DNA from: Marinobacter salinus
Lineage (GTDB): Bacteria > Pseudomonadota > Gammaproteobacteria > Pseudomonadales > Oleiphilaceae
Assembly (NCBI RefSeq): GCF_001854125.1
Contig: NZ_CP017715.1
Coordinates: 3,472,001-3,536,000 of the forward strand
Length of the DNA stretch: 64,000 bases
Direction: 5' to 3'
The notes beneath the pieces were generated by a model, which saw only the letters and a list, made by a program, of their open reading frames with translations, ran no database searches and was not told the DNA's origin. Positions 45,556 through 54,547 of the stretch are shown in pieces. A program made the translations under genes and the position numbers. Position 1 is the stretch's first letter; every line of letters starts with the position of its first letter.

Positions 45556-46101
45556 TTACCACTGTGCGACGTCAAGAAAGCGTTCGTCGTCGAGCAGATC
45601 GACGGCGGAAAATACTTTCCAGACTTCCTCGTTACGTTCGTAGCCGCCTGTGACAAACGGTTGAACGTTTTCAGGTACACCTTCCGGTGCGTCCTTGAAA
45701 CTGTCTGATGCGAAGTACTGCATGCCCAGTACGCTGTCCACGACCAGTCCGCTGAAAATGTCTCCCTGTTCGACCACCAGCACGCGGCGTTCACGCATGC
45801 TGCGTGAGGAGCGCGGGATGTCGAAGAAGCCGGCTAGATCTACCAGAGGGAGGAGACGACCACGGACGTTGGCGGCACCCAGAAGAAACGGGCGAACGCC
45901 CGGTATATGGGTGAACCGGGGAACATGGAGGATTTCAGTGACTTCGCCCATAGGCGCCACGTAACGCTCACCTGCGAGAACAAAACCGATGCCGTTCCAG
46001 AGTTCAACGGCCTCCTGTTGTTCTGGCAGGCCGGCTGCCATGGACCGGCTGCGCTGGGCGATATCCGTCAGAACGGCAAAAGGGGCGGCCTGGGCGGACA
46101 T
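45556..46101 (-). CDS. pilI: PilI, CheW-like adaptor
   Basis: The 181-residue CheW-domain protein has the fold's conserved core (GVRPFLLGAANVRGRLLPLVDLAGFF). It couples PilJ to ChpA. The order pilG-pilH-pilI-pilJ supports the assignment. Its stop lies 92 bases before pilJ. Confidence 0.93.
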   Translation of the reverse strand: MSAQAAPFAVLTDIAQRSRSMAAGLPEQQEAVELWNGIGFVLAGERYVAPMGEVTEILHVPRFTHIPGVRPFLLGAANVRGRLLPLVDLAGFFDIPRSSRSMRERRVLVVEQGDIFSGLVVDSVLGMQYFASDSFKDAPEGVPENVQPFVTGGYERNEEVWKVFSAVDLLDDERFLDVAQW

Positions 46102-46121
46102 GCTTACTCCACGGTTAGGGA

Positions 46122-46484
46122 TCAGGCAATCAGACTGTTGATTGTTTTGATCAGATCGTCTTCGTTAACCGGCTTGACCAGATAACCTTTGGCGCCCTGA
46201 CGGGTGCCCCAGACTCGGTCAGTTTCCTGATCCTTGGTGGTTACGATAACCACCGGGATGGACGCGGTCTCAGGAGCGCGGGTCAGTTGGCGGGTGGCCT
46301 GGAAGCCGTTAAGGCCCGGCATCACAACATCCATCAGAACCAGGTCCGGCGTTTCGGCACGGGCCTTGGCAACACCGTCCGCGCCATTGTCGGCGGTCAG
46401 GACTTCGTGCTGGTGTTTTTCCAACAGGGTGGAAATCTTTTTCACCTCGGTGGGGGAGTCATCAACAATAAGAATGCGAGCCAT
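46122..46484 (-). CDS. pilH: PilH, response regulator
   Basis: The 120-residue single receiver domain has the acidic pair in IVDDSPTEVKK, phosphoacceptor Asp in LVLMDVVMPGLNG and Lys in GYLVKPVNE. In Pseudomonas PilH modulates retraction and dampens the PilG output. It follows pilG by 32 bases. Confidence 0.95.
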   Translation of the reverse strand: MARILIVDDSPTEVKKISTLLEKHQHEVLTADNGADGVAKARAETPDLVLMDVVMPGLNGFQATRQLTRAPETASIPVVIVTTKDQETDRVWGTRQGAKGYLVKPVNEDDLIKTINSLIA

Positions 46485-46516
46485 GGTTTCCTCGATGGTT
46501 CTTGGTTTCAGCAGGT

Positions 46517-46909
46517 TTACTGTTCCGCCTGGGGGACATACTGGCGGATAGTGTTGAGCAGCTCATCCTTGCTGAACGGTTTGGTCAGATACTGGTCCGA
46601 GCCGACGATACGTCCCTTGGCCTTGTCAAACAGTCCGTCTTTGCTGGAGAGCATGATAACCGGCGTCTTTTTGAAAGAGGAATTGTTCTTGATAAGTGCG
46701 CAGGTCTGGTAGCCGTCCAGGCGGGGCATCATGATATCTACAAAAATGATGTCCGGTTGGGAATCGGCAATTTTTGCCAGAGCGTCAAAGCCGTCAGTTG
46801 CGGTGATGACCTCACAGCCGACCTTTTTCAGAAGGGTTTCTGCGGTGCGACGGATCGTTTTGCTGTCGTCGATCACCATGATCTTCAAGTTCTCGAAGTT
46901 GTCATCCAT
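46517..46909 (-). CDS. pilG: PilG, response regulator
   Basis: The 130-residue receiver domain has the acidic pocket (VIDDSKTIRR), phosphoacceptor Asp in FVDIMMPRLDG and the KPFSK lysine. It is the main output regulator of Pil-Chp in Pseudomonas, promoting pilus extension and cAMP signalling. It is the first gene of the operon, divergent from gshB; the 296 bases between their starts should contain both promoters. Confidence 0.95.
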   Translation of the reverse strand: MDDNFENLKIMVIDDSKTIRRTAETLLKKVGCEVITATDGFDALAKIADSQPDIIFVDIMMPRLDGYQTCALIKNNSSFKKTPVIMLSSKDGLFDKAKGRIVGSDQYLTKPFSKDELLNTIRQYVPQAEQ

Positions 46910-47150
46910 TGTCCAACTGCCTTGCGCTCAGCGACTGTCATTATTTTCAAACGAAGGTTTTTAACACAAACCTTAAGGTTCTTCTATAAACCCCGCTCAT
47001 TTATAGATTATCAATGGCTGGATAAAAAGTATTACTTTGTGACCAAATGTACTTTCGCCTGCAACGTCACGTAATCGGCTGAGGATTTCTGCGGATGCAT
47101 TCGTGGCTCGGGTACAATACCATCTGACGTCTCAGCATAGCACTTATCGC

Positions 47151-47182
47151 CCGGTCCGCTCTGCAGACCGGTTCGTGTTTTT
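47151..47182 (+). promoter_or_regulatory. Hairpin and T-run in the gshB leader
   Basis: A six-base stem CCGGTC/GACCGG (47151-47156 and 47166-47171) is followed six bases later by five T residues (47178-47182). It sits between a -10-like TACAAT (47113-47118) and the gshB start. It could be a weak attenuator, but the stem is short and the gap before the T-run is long. Confidence 0.35.
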
Positions 47183-47205
47183 AACCTCGGAGCTCAAGAG
47201 ACACT

Positions 47206-48168
47206 ATGACAGTCCGACTCGGGATCGTGATGGATCCAATTGAGGATATCCATTTCAAGAAAGACAGTTCACTGGCGATGTTGCTGGCGGCGCAAAAGCG
47301 TGGCTGGGAAATCGAATACATGGAACTGCCGGATATGTATCTGGATGGTGGCAAGGCCATGGCGCACACCCGTGACCTGACCGTGCATTTGGATCCTGAA
47401 AACTGGTACAGCTTTGGCCCGAGCCAGGACCGGGCGCTGGGCGATCTGGATGTTATTCTCATGCGCAAGGATCCCCCGGTTGACCGGGAGTTCCTGATGG
47501 CGACCTATATCCTGGAGGCGGCTGAGCAGCAAGGCGCTCTGGTGGTGAATCCGGCTGCGACCCTCAGGGACTGCAACGAAAAGTTGTTCGCCACCCAGTT
47601 CGAGGACCTGACTCCGCCCCTGTTGGTGAGTCGTTCCGCAACCCGTTTCCGGAAGTTCTACGCCGAACATGGCGACGTTATCATGAAGCCGGTGGACGGT
47701 ATGGGCGGGCATTCCATCTTCAGGATCAAGGAGAACGACTTCAATCTGGGCGTCATCATTGAGACCCTGACCAACTATGGCACACACCAGGCGATGGCCC
47801 AGAAATACATTCCCGAAATCTCCGACGGTGATAAGCGCATCCTCCTGATTGAGGGCGAGCCGGTGCCTTATTCTCTTGCACGGATTCCGTCCCAGGGCGA
47901 GAATCGCGGCAATCTGGCGGCTGGCGGTCGTGGAGAAGGGCGTGAACTCACTGCTCGTGACCGTGAGATCTGCGAACGTGTTGCTCCGGCCATCAAGGAA
48001 AAAGGCCTCATTTTTGTCGGCCTGGATGTGATCGGGGAGTACCTCACAGAGATAAATGTGACCAGTCCAACCTGTATCCGCGAACTCGACTCGGCTTTCG
48101 GTATCGACATTAGCGGCATGCTTATGGATGCCATTGCAAAGCGTCTCGGCGTGAGCCATCAGGCATAA
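47206..48168 (+). CDS. gshB: Glutathione synthetase
   Basis: The 320-residue ATP-grasp enzyme joins gamma-glutamylcysteine and glycine with ATP, the last step of glutathione synthesis. It opens MTVRLGIVMDPIEDIHFKKD. Family motifs are visible: KPVDGMGGHSIFRI, the loop RIPSQGENRGNLAAGGRGE and INVTSPTCIREL. Length matches E. coli GshB (316). It is divergent from pilG and followed by tonB, as in Pseudomonas. Confidence 0.97.
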   Translation: MTVRLGIVMDPIEDIHFKKDSSLAMLLAAQKRGWEIEYMELPDMYLDGGKAMAHTRDLTVHLDPENWYSFGPSQDRALGDLDVILMRKDPPVDREFLMATYILEAAEQQGALVVNPAATLRDCNEKLFATQFEDLTPPLLVSRSATRFRKFYAEHGDVIMKPVDGMGGHSIFRIKENDFNLGVIIETLTNYGTHQAMAQKYIPEISDGDKRILLIEGEPVPYSLARIPSQGENRGNLAAGGRGEGRELTARDREICERVAPAIKEKGLIFVGLDVIGEYLTEINVTSPTCIRELDSAFGIDISGMLMDAIAKRLGVSHQA

Positions 48169-48206
48169 AGGTCATGGCAGGGCTAACGATTTAACCAGGA
48201 TCAGGA

Positions 48207-49073
48207 ATGGCAGTTCAGGTAAGCGACTTCGACCGGTTTTCCTTCACCCTTTTCATGGCGCTGGCGGTGCACGCCATCGTCGTGCTGGGGATTACCTTCG
48301 CCCCTGAGCCGCCGCGTTCTTCGGCGCAGACGATGGAAATAACCCTGTCCCAGTTTGACGACGAGAAAGCGCCTGAAAAAGCGGACTTTCTGGCTCAGAC
48401 CAGCCAGCAGGGCAGCGGCTCAGAGGAAGAGGCCCGGGAAATGACCACTCCACAGCCAGCGGAGGTCAGTCAGGCGGAAGTGGCCGAGGTGCAGCCGGAA
48501 CCTCCGGCACAAACGAAGCCTCAGCCTCGCCAGGAACAGCAAGTTGTGAAGACTGAGAGTGCATCCAGCCGGAAAGTTCAGGCGCCGGAGAAGCGCACCG
48601 AACCGGTTGAAGAGCCCCTCCCCGTCCGGGAAAAGAAAAGCCTGATGGAACGGAGCCTGGAAATTGCCAGTCTGGAAGCACGTTTTGACGCCCAGCAAAG
48701 GGCCTATGCCCGTAAACCCCGGGTTATGCGGGTGACAGCTGCTTCTACCCTGAAATCAACCAACGCCTGGTATGTGCAGAACTGGATCAGCAAGGTGACG
48801 CGGGTCGGCAACATTAACTATCCCACGGAGGCCCGGCGTGCGGGCATCTATGGAACGTTACGAATGCTGGTTTCTCTGAAGAAAGATGGCACAATCAAGG
48901 AAGTGGCCATTCTGCAGTCATCCGGCAGCACGGTGCTGGATGACGCAGCGATCCGTATTGTCAGAATGGCGTCACCGTTTGCTCCTTTCCCGGATGGTAT
49001 GAGGAAGGAGGTTGATGAACTGGAAATCATACGAACCTGGTCTTTCCAGCAACGGGGGCTGACATCGGGATGA
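48207..49073 (+). CDS. tonB: TonB-family energy transducer
   Basis: The 288-residue protein has one N-terminal membrane helix (FTLFMALAVHAIVVLGITFA), a Pro/Glu/Gln-rich periplasmic spacer (about 60-150) and a C-terminal TonB domain (NYPTEARRAGIYGTLRMLVSLKKDG and ILQSSGSTVLDDAAIRIV). No exbB or exbD gene is nearby. The place between gshB and yqgE corresponds to tonB3 of Pseudomonas aeruginosa, which is linked to twitching motility. It ends with an ATGA overlap into yqgE. Confidence 0.9.
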   Translation: MAVQVSDFDRFSFTLFMALAVHAIVVLGITFAPEPPRSSAQTMEITLSQFDDEKAPEKADFLAQTSQQGSGSEEEAREMTTPQPAEVSQAEVAEVQPEPPAQTKPQPRQEQQVVKTESASSRKVQAPEKRTEPVEEPLPVREKKSLMERSLEIASLEARFDAQQRAYARKPRVMRVTAASTLKSTNAWYVQNWISKVTRVGNINYPTEARRAGIYGTLRMLVSLKKDGTIKEVAILQSSGSTVLDDAAIRIVRMASPFAPFPDGMRKEVDELEIIRTWSFQQRGLTSG

Positions 49074-49636
49074 CAGCATCTAAACACTCTCCTCATAGTC
49101 TCAGGCATCATTTTCTGGTGGCTTCTCCGTACCTTGCTGATCCACGTTTTCATGGTGCTGTCATTTATCTGTGTGAGCACTCTGACGACGGCGCACTGGG
49201 GTTAATGGTGAACCACCCTCTGGATATCCACCTGGGCGAGATCCTTGAGCAGCTGGATATGCACGGAGGCGAGCTGGATCTGCCCGTGTTCAGCGGCGGT
49301 CCGGTCGAGCCTGAGCGGGGTTTTGTCCTGCACCCATCCGGCACCAGCTGGCAGAGCACCGCGAAAGTGGACGACGACATCATGCTCACCACCTCTCGGG
49401 ATGTGCTGGCGGGAATTGGTCGTGGCGATGGCCCCGACGAGTTCCTCGTGGCGCTTGGCTATTCAGGGTGGGGCGAAGGCCAGCTTGAAGAAGAGCTGGG
49501 TAGCAACTCCTGGCTGACCTGTCCCGCCAACACAGACATTCTGTTTCGTACCCCCTGGAAAGACCGTTACAAAGCGGTGCTTGAACTGATCGGAATTGAT
49601 CTGAACCAGCTCAGCGAGTCCATCGGTCATGCCTGA
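49070..49636 (+). CDS. yqgE: YqgE/AlgH family protein
   Basis: The 188-residue protein has the DUF179 pattern: HFLVASPYLADPRFHGAVIYL near the N-terminus and FSGGPVEPERGFVLHP in the middle. The family is widespread and its biochemical role is unclear. It was linked to alginate control in Pseudomonas (AlgH). It overlaps tonB by four bases and ruvX by eight. Confidence 0.93.
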   Translation: MTASKHSPHSLRHHFLVASPYLADPRFHGAVIYLCEHSDDGALGLMVNHPLDIHLGEILEQLDMHGGELDLPVFSGGPVEPERGFVLHPSGTSWQSTAKVDDDIMLTTSRDVLAGIGRGDGPDEFLVALGYSGWGEGQLEEELGSNSWLTCPANTDILFRTPWKDRYKAVLELIGIDLNQLSESIGHA

Positions 49637-50072
49637 AGAAGGACATCGTCGGGTAATGGCTTTTGATTTCGGGACTCGCCGTATCGGTGTGGCCTCGGGC
49701 CAGGAAGTTCTCGGCACTGGGCAGCCCGTGGCGATGATTCCGGCACGTGATGGCGTCCCCGACTGGAGCCAGATTGAGAAACTGCTGGAAGAGTGGCGTC
49801 CGAACCTTGTGGTGGTGGGTTTGCCGCTCAATATGGACGATACCGAGAATGAGATGTGCGCCCGCGCACGCAAATTCGGGAAGCGTCTCCATGGCCGCTA
49901 TCATGTGCCCGTTGAGATGGTGGACGAACGCCTGACCAGCTTCGAAGCCAAGGGGGAGGTTATGGCTGCGGGCGGCAACCGGGACTTCGGTCGAAACGGT
50001 GTGGATGACCGGGCCGCTGTATTGATTCTGGAAACCTGGTTTGGACTGCAGGATAATCGCGCCGGCAACTAA
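49629..50072 (+). CDS. ruvX: RuvX/YqgF, Holliday-junction resolvase-like pre-16S rRNA nuclease
   Basis: The 147-residue RNase H-fold protein has MAFDFGTRRIGVASG with the first Asp, VVGLPLNMDDTENEM in the middle and VDERLTSFEA plus a C-terminal DDRAAVLILE. These match YqgF, which processes the 5' end of 16S rRNA and was once named a Holliday-junction resolvase. It overlaps yqgE by eight bases. Confidence 0.93.
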   Translation: MPEEGHRRVMAFDFGTRRIGVASGQEVLGTGQPVAMIPARDGVPDWSQIEKLLEEWRPNLVVVGLPLNMDDTENEMCARARKFGKRLHGRYHVPVEMVDERLTSFEAKGEVMAAGGNRDFGRNGVDDRAAVLILETWFGLQDNRAGN

Positions 50073-50104
50073 TGGATGCCGGCCCTTAAAGCAATGGGGA
50101 TGAA

Positions 50105-50614
50105 ATGACCGCACAGCTTGATATCAACCAGCTGCTGGATGAACTCGAAACGGCTTTGCGCCATGTGCTCGAAGAGCGGGGCGTGGAATCTCCGGCCCTG
50201 ATCGGTATCCGGACCGGTGGCGTCTGGCTGGCGGATGCGCTCGGGAAACGTCTGGGGATGGAAGAACCCTGCGGCGAACTGGACATTTCGTTTTACCGGG
50301 ATGATTTCAGCCGCATTGGCCTGAACCCAAAAGTTAAACCTTCCAGCCTGCCGTTTGATACCGAAGGCCGGGACATCATTCTCATTGATGATGTGATCAT
50401 GAGCGGCCGGACTATCCGTGCCGCCATGAACGAAATTTTCGATTATGGACGCCCTGCCAGTATCATATTGGCCACGCTGATTGACCTCGGCGCCCGGGAG
50501 CTTCCCGTCCAGCCAGATGCTGTAGGCAGGGCGCTTTCGCTGGAATCACACCAGCGCGTAAAATTGCGTGGCCCTGATCCCTTGCGCATAGAGCTTCTGG
50601 AAACAGGGCAGTAA
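50105..50614 (+). CDS. pyrR: PyrR, uracil phosphoribosyltransferase-like pyrimidine regulator
   Basis: The 169-residue phosphoribosyltransferase-fold protein has the PRPP motif [17 protein letters not shown] and [12 protein letters not shown] near the N-terminus. In Bacillus, PyrR binds pyr mRNA and also forms UMP. In Pseudomonas PyrR acts before pyrB. The gap to pyrB here (about 50 bases) is too short for a classic attenuator, so enzymatic or other control is more likely. Confidence 0.93.
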   Translation: MTAQLDINQLLDELETALRHVLEERGVESPALIGIRTGGVWLADALGKRLGMEEPCGELDISFYRDDFSRIGLNPKVKPSSLPFDTEGRDIILIDDVIMSGRTIRAAMNEIFDYGRPASIILATLIDLGARELPVQPDAVGRALSLESHQRVKLRGPDPLRIELLETGQ

Positions 50615-50664
50615 GAAGCAAGACCTCGGGCCACTCACACCGCAGAACAGCGAACAGGCGACTC

Positions 50665-51678
50665 ATGACCGCAAACGACCCTTCCCCGCACCACTTGCAG
50701 CTGACCCGGGACGGTCAGTTGCGTCATTTCCTGACCCTGGATGGCCTTGACCGCGAATTGCTGACCGATATTCTGGACACGGCCGATTCGTTTATAGAAG
50801 TTGGTGAACGTACCATCAAGAAGGTGCCGCTGCTTCGGGGGCGGACCGTGGTCAACCTGTTCTTCGAATCGAGCACCCGAACCCGAAGCACTTTTGAGCT
50901 GGCGGCCAAGCGCCTGTCGGCAGACGTACTCAATCTCGATATCAGCACCTCGGCTACCTCAAAGGGCGAATCGCTCTCTGATACCTTGCTGAACCTCGAA
51001 GCCATGGCCAGCGACATGTTTGTTGTTCGCCATTCCCAGAGCGGCGCACCGCATTTCATTGCCGAAAGCGTGACCCCTGGAGTAGCCATTATCAACGCCG
51101 GGGACGGCCGTCATGCGCATCCAACCCAGGCGATGCTGGACATGCTCACTATCCGGCAGCACAAAGGAACTTTTGACGGCCTGAAAGTTGCCATTGTCGG
51201 GGATGTATTGCACTCCCGCGTCGCGCGCTCGCAAATCCGCGCCTTGAACGAACTGGGTGCCGCCGAAGTCCGGGTGATCGCGCCCGGTACCTTGTTGCCG
51301 AAGGACGTGGAAAGCCTGGGCTGCAGCGTTGAATACGACATGGCGAAAGGCATGAAGGATCTGGATGTGGTTATCATGCTGCGGCTGCAAAAAGAGCGGA
51401 TGGAGGGCGCGCTGCTGCCCAGTGAACGGGAGTTCTATCGCTTGTACGGGTTGAGCCAGGAAAAGCTGGCGCTGGCCCATCCCAAGTGCATTGTGATGCA
51501 CCCCGGGCCGATTAACCGGGGCGTGGAAATCGAATCGGCGGTTGCGGACGGACCCCACTCGGTAATCCTGAATCAGGTGACGAACGGCATTGCGATCCGG
51601 ATGGCGGTTATGTCCATGGCGATGGGCGGCCAGGTTGCAGAGCGTCAGAAGAAACAAAGTGAGAGGGCCCGGGCATGA
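50665..51678 (+). CDS. pyrB: Aspartate carbamoyltransferase catalytic subunit
   Basis: The 337-residue enzyme makes carbamoyl aspartate in pyrimidine synthesis. Carbamoyl-phosphate motifs [19 protein letters not shown] and [12 protein letters not shown] are present, together with [11 protein letters not shown]. An N-terminal extension of about 20 residues precedes the fold, as in the Pseudomonas-type enzyme that associates with the inactive PyrC'. It overlaps the next gene by four bases (ATGA). Confidence 0.96.
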   Translation: MTANDPSPHHLQLTRDGQLRHFLTLDGLDRELLTDILDTADSFIEVGERTIKKVPLLRGRTVVNLFFESSTRTRSTFELAAKRLSADVLNLDISTSATSKGESLSDTLLNLEAMASDMFVVRHSQSGAPHFIAESVTPGVAIINAGDGRHAHPTQAMLDMLTIRQHKGTFDGLKVAIVGDVLHSRVARSQIRALNELGAAEVRVIAPGTLLPKDVESLGCSVEYDMAKGMKDLDVVIMLRLQKERMEGALLPSEREFYRLYGLSQEKLALAHPKCIVMHPGPINRGVEIESAVADGPHSVILNQVTNGIAIRMAVMSMAMGGQVAERQKKQSERARA

Positions 51679-52982
51679 GTTTGGTAGAAGCAACCAGCGG
51701 AGGCAGTCTGAAGATTGTCGGTGGGCGCCTGATCGATGGGACAGGCGCTGAATCGGACAACATCGCACTGCTGATTCTCGATGGCAGGATCGCCGCCTCG
51801 GGGGACACCGCCAAAAGGGCGACTGCCACTGAAACCGTGAATGCGGAAGGCTGTGTGATCACGCCGGGATTCGTCGATCTGTGCTGCAACCTGCGTGAGC
51901 CTGGTAACGGCCAGAAGGGCAATATCTCCTCGGAAACCCGCGCAGCAGCCCATGGCGGCTTCACAACAGTATGTGCGTCCCCGGAGACCTCGCCGGTGAA
52001 CGATTCCGGTGCTGTCACCCATCTGATTCGGGATGTTGCGGCAACTCGCTCACCCATTCACGTGCTGCCCGTGGGCGCGGTAACCCGCGGTCTGGAAGGG
52101 GACCTTCTTAGTGACATGGCTGGTCTGGCTGCAGCCGGATGTGTGGCGGTAGGCAACGGTTCCAAAGGGGTCCGTAACGCCCGCATCCTGCGCCGTTGTA
52201 TGGCCTATGCCCAGACGTTCGGGCTGACCGTGATGTTCAGCCCGGAAAACCAGGCCCTGGCTGCTGACGGCTATGCCCACGATGGTCTGGTAACGTCCCG
52301 TCTCGGCCTGCTGGGTATTCCGGAAGTCGCGGAAACGGCCGCAGTTATGGAAATGATTCTGCTGGCAGAGGAAACCGGTGTGCGACTGCACCTCAGTCAG
52401 CTTTCCTGCGCCCGCAGCGTGGACATGCTTGCCGAAGCCCGCCGGCGAGGGGTTGCGGTGACGGCCGATGTGGCCATGCATCAGCTGATTTTCACCGAAA
52501 GCGCGCTGGCTGGCTTTGATAGCCGCTTCCACGTTCGTCCGCCCCTGCGCAGGGAAGCGGATCGCAAGGCCTTGATTGCAGGTGTTCGTGCGGGAACGAT
52601 TGATGCCATCGTCAGCCAGCACCAGCCTCACGATTCTGCGGCCAAACAGGCGCCCCTGGCCGCTACCGAGCCTGGCTTGTCGAGTGTAGAGAGCGTGTTG
52701 TCCCTCGGTCTTGAACTGGTGGAATTGAACGAGATGACCCTGCCGGAACTTGTGCGGGCACTGACTGCCGGACCGGCTGCGGCCATTGGCCGGAAGGCGT
52801 CGCTGGCGGAGGGTGAAATAGCCGACCTTTGTGTGTTCGATCCCGAGGAATACTGGACTCCGGGAAAGGATACTCTGGTCTCTGCCGGGCGCCATGCCCC
52901 GATCACGGGGCGGGAGTTGCCTGGGGTTGTGCGCCTCACGGTCGCAGCAGGCCGGATCGCCTGGCAACCAGTAGCGGGCTAA
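51675..52982 (+). CDS. pyrX: Inactive dihydroorotase-like subunit PyrC'
   Basis: The 435-residue protein is homologous to dihydroorotase but the metal motif is lost: where catalytic enzymes read DxHxHLREPG, this has [10 protein letters not shown], with C70 and N72 replacing both His. The amidohydrolase fold is otherwise present (TPGFVDL, then [20 protein letters not shown]). In Pseudomonas such a pseudo-enzyme is needed to assemble active aspartate carbamoyltransferase dodecamers. Overlap with pyrB implies equal production. Confidence 0.92.
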   Translation: MSLVEATSGGSLKIVGGRLIDGTGAESDNIALLILDGRIAASGDTAKRATATETVNAEGCVITPGFVDLCCNLREPGNGQKGNISSETRAAAHGGFTTVCASPETSPVNDSGAVTHLIRDVAATRSPIHVLPVGAVTRGLEGDLLSDMAGLAAAGCVAVGNGSKGVRNARILRRCMAYAQTFGLTVMFSPENQALAADGYAHDGLVTSRLGLLGIPEVAETAAVMEMILLAEETGVRLHLSQLSCARSVDMLAEARRRGVAVTADVAMHQLIFTESALAGFDSRFHVRPPLRREADRKALIAGVRAGTIDAIVSQHQPHDSAAKQAPLAATEPGLSSVESVLSLGLELVELNEMTLPELVRALTAGPAAAIGRKASLAEGEIADLCVFDPEEYWTPGKDTLVSAGRHAPITGRELPGVVRLTVAAGRIAWQPVAG

Positions 52983-53007
52983 TTTGCCGGGTGAGCCTGA
53001 AATGCGG

Positions 53008-53027
53008 CAGAGGTTGTACAACCTCTG
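53008..53027. promoter_or_regulatory. Perfect 20-base palindrome upstream of the solute-binding protein gene
   Basis: CAGAGGTTGTACAACCTCTG is fully self-complementary with no loop. It lies 170-190 bases upstream of the solute-binding gene and 26 bases after the pyrC' stop. The TTGTACAA centre is like operators of FCD-type GntR repressors that often control TRAP transporters. No T-run follows, so it is not an obvious terminator. Confidence 0.6.
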
Positions 53028-53196
53028 TCGACCCCATCACAGAATCCTACCGCCTTGCTGAAAAACTCTTGATGACAGGCACGGGTGCCAACGTATTCTT
53101 GCAGCTGCCGGCCTTTGGTCGGCCAAGGAAAGGGCGGCACCACCGGTACATATGGACGTATCGGCGCCCGACAATAAAAAAATCAGGAGTCATCCC

Positions 53197-54222
53197 GTGA
53201 AATCAACAACCTTCCCGCAACGGGTGGCCTTGACTGCCACCCTGTGTGCCAGTCTGCTAGTACCTTCCCTGAGCCACGCTCAAGCGAAGAGCGAACCACT
53301 TGAAAGAAGCTTTTGCGTGTTCGATCCGGTTGGGGCCAACGGCCCGTTGTTTGCCATCACCAAAACATTCCAGCCGGTAGCCCTGAAACAGGGTATCAAG
53401 CTCAATCTGAGTGCCTATACCGATGAAAAGGTGGCGGCTGAGGACTTCAAGGCCGGCCAGTGCGATGCGGTTTTGCTCACCGGCACCCGGGCACGCGAGT
53501 TCAACAAGTTTACCGGAACTCTCGAGGCCATGGGCGCAGTGCCCGGCGAACACGAAATGCGCCTTCTCTACAATACGCTCAGTCAGCCGAAGGCCCGGCC
53601 GTTCCTGATTGACGGCCCTTATGAAGTGGCTGGCGTTTTTCCGGGCGGGGCCATTTACTTACACACTCGTGACCGACGTATCGACTCTGTCGAGAAGCTT
53701 CAGGGCAAACGCATAGCTACGCTCGATTACGATGAAGCATCGGTTCGCATGGTGCGCCATGTGGGGGCCTCAGTTGTGGGGTCCAATTCGGCCAACTTTG
53801 CCGGCAAGTTTAACAATGGCAGTGTGGACCTGGCCTATGCGCCTGCTGTCGCCTATACCCCGCTGGAACTCTATAAGGGCGTTCAGCCCAACGGCGCGGT
53901 TGTTAAATATGCGCTGGGTTATATGAATTTCCAGGTCATCATTCATCGCGACCGTTTTCCTGATGAAGCGGGCCAGATGGTCCGGGATGAGTCCATCAAA
54001 CGCATCAACGAAGCCTACGAGATTATCGCCGAGGCCGAAGCGGAGATTCCGAAGGATGTCTGGATGACTTTGCCTCGGGAGGACACCGCGGAGTACGACA
54101 AAATGCTGCGGAAGGTGCGGCTTTCACTTCTGGAGGATGGCGTTTACGACGAGCGAGCTATCAGGCTGATGAAGGCTATTCGGTGTCGTGTGGATGGCGC
54201 GCGTTCGGAGTGTGCCTCCTGA
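53197..54222 (+). CDS. Periplasmic solute-binding protein, TRAP-like (DUF6091 type)
   Basis: The 341-residue protein has a signal peptide (hydrophobic to about residue 25, cleaved near SHAQA). The body resembles a periplasmic binding protein: VFDPVGANGPLFAITK, ADPVLL-like AGQCDAVLLTGTRARE, then LQGKRIATLDYDEASVRMVRHVG, typical of DctP/TAXI-like or phosphonate-type folds. Four Cys (SFC, GQC, IRC, SEC) may form disulfides. The start is GTG 53197, with AGGAG seven bases before it; the frame extends to 53152 but lacks support. The partner permease and lipoprotein lie beyond the HU gene. Confidence 0.8.
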   Translation: MKSTTFPQRVALTATLCASLLVPSLSHAQAKSEPLERSFCVFDPVGANGPLFAITKTFQPVALKQGIKLNLSAYTDEKVAAEDFKAGQCDAVLLTGTRAREFNKFTGTLEAMGAVPGEHEMRLLYNTLSQPKARPFLIDGPYEVAGVFPGGAIYLHTRDRRIDSVEKLQGKRIATLDYDEASVRMVRHVGASVVGSNSANFAGKFNNGSVDLAYAPAVAYTPLELYKGVQPNGAVVKYALGYMNFQVIIHRDRFPDEAGQMVRDESIKRINEAYEIIAEAEAEIPKDVWMTLPREDTAEYDKMLRKVRLSLLEDGVYDERAIRLMKAIRCRVDGARSECAS

Positions 54223-54245
54223 ACCGAGCGTCGGAAGTGTGACTT

Positions 54246-54270
54246 GGCCCGCCGATCAGGCGGGCCTTTT
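54246..54270 (+). terminator. Intrinsic terminator after the solute-binding gene
   Basis: An eight-base GC stem GGCCCGCC/GGCGGGCC with a GATCA loop (54246-54266) is followed by TTTT. It terminates plus-strand transcription 24 bases after the solute-binding gene. Thus the lipoprotein and permease genes need their own promoter. Confidence 0.85.
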
Positions 54271-54274
54271 CGTT

Positions 54275-54547
54275 TCAGGTGATTTGCTCTTTCAGGGCCT
54301 TGCCGGCCTTGAATCCGACGGTCTTGCTGGCAGGGATGCGAATGGCAGCGCCGGTTTGCGGATTTCTGCCATCCCGGGCTTCGCGATTTCGGATGTTGAA
54401 GGTCCCAAAACCAATCAAGGTTACATCTTCGCCGCGCGCTGCGGCTGCAGAAATCTGATCGGTGACCGCCGTGATGACTTCACTGGCTTTCTCCCTGGTC
54501 AGGCCGGTCCGGTCGGCAATAGCTGCAGCGAGTTCAGGTTTGCGCAT
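54275..54547 (-). CDS. hupB: HU-family DNA-binding protein
   Basis: The 90-residue histone-like protein opens MRKPELAAAIADRTGLTREK, has the beta-arm motif GFGTFNIRNREARDGRNPQTG and ends SKTVGFKAGKALKEQI. It bends DNA and compacts the nucleoid. I start at ATG 54547 with AAGGAT before it; the frame is open to 54760 but the extension is not HU-like. HupB versus HupA is not resolvable, and hupB in many relatives follows lon, unlike here. It is on the opposite strand within the TRAP-like cluster. Confidence 0.88.
   Translation of the reverse strand: MRKPELAAAIADRTGLTREKASEVITAVTDQISAAAARGEDVTLIGFGTFNIRNREARDGRNPQTGAAIRIPASKTVGFKAGKALKEQIT

Noticed and set aside
52983-53007. A pyr operon intrinsic terminator
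   Set aside because: No stem with a T-run follows the pyrC' stop; only the palindrome at 53008-53027 is present.
53115-53126. Short palindrome-like TTGGTCGGCCAA upstream of the solute-binding gene
   Set aside because: The stem is four bases; such sites are expected by chance.
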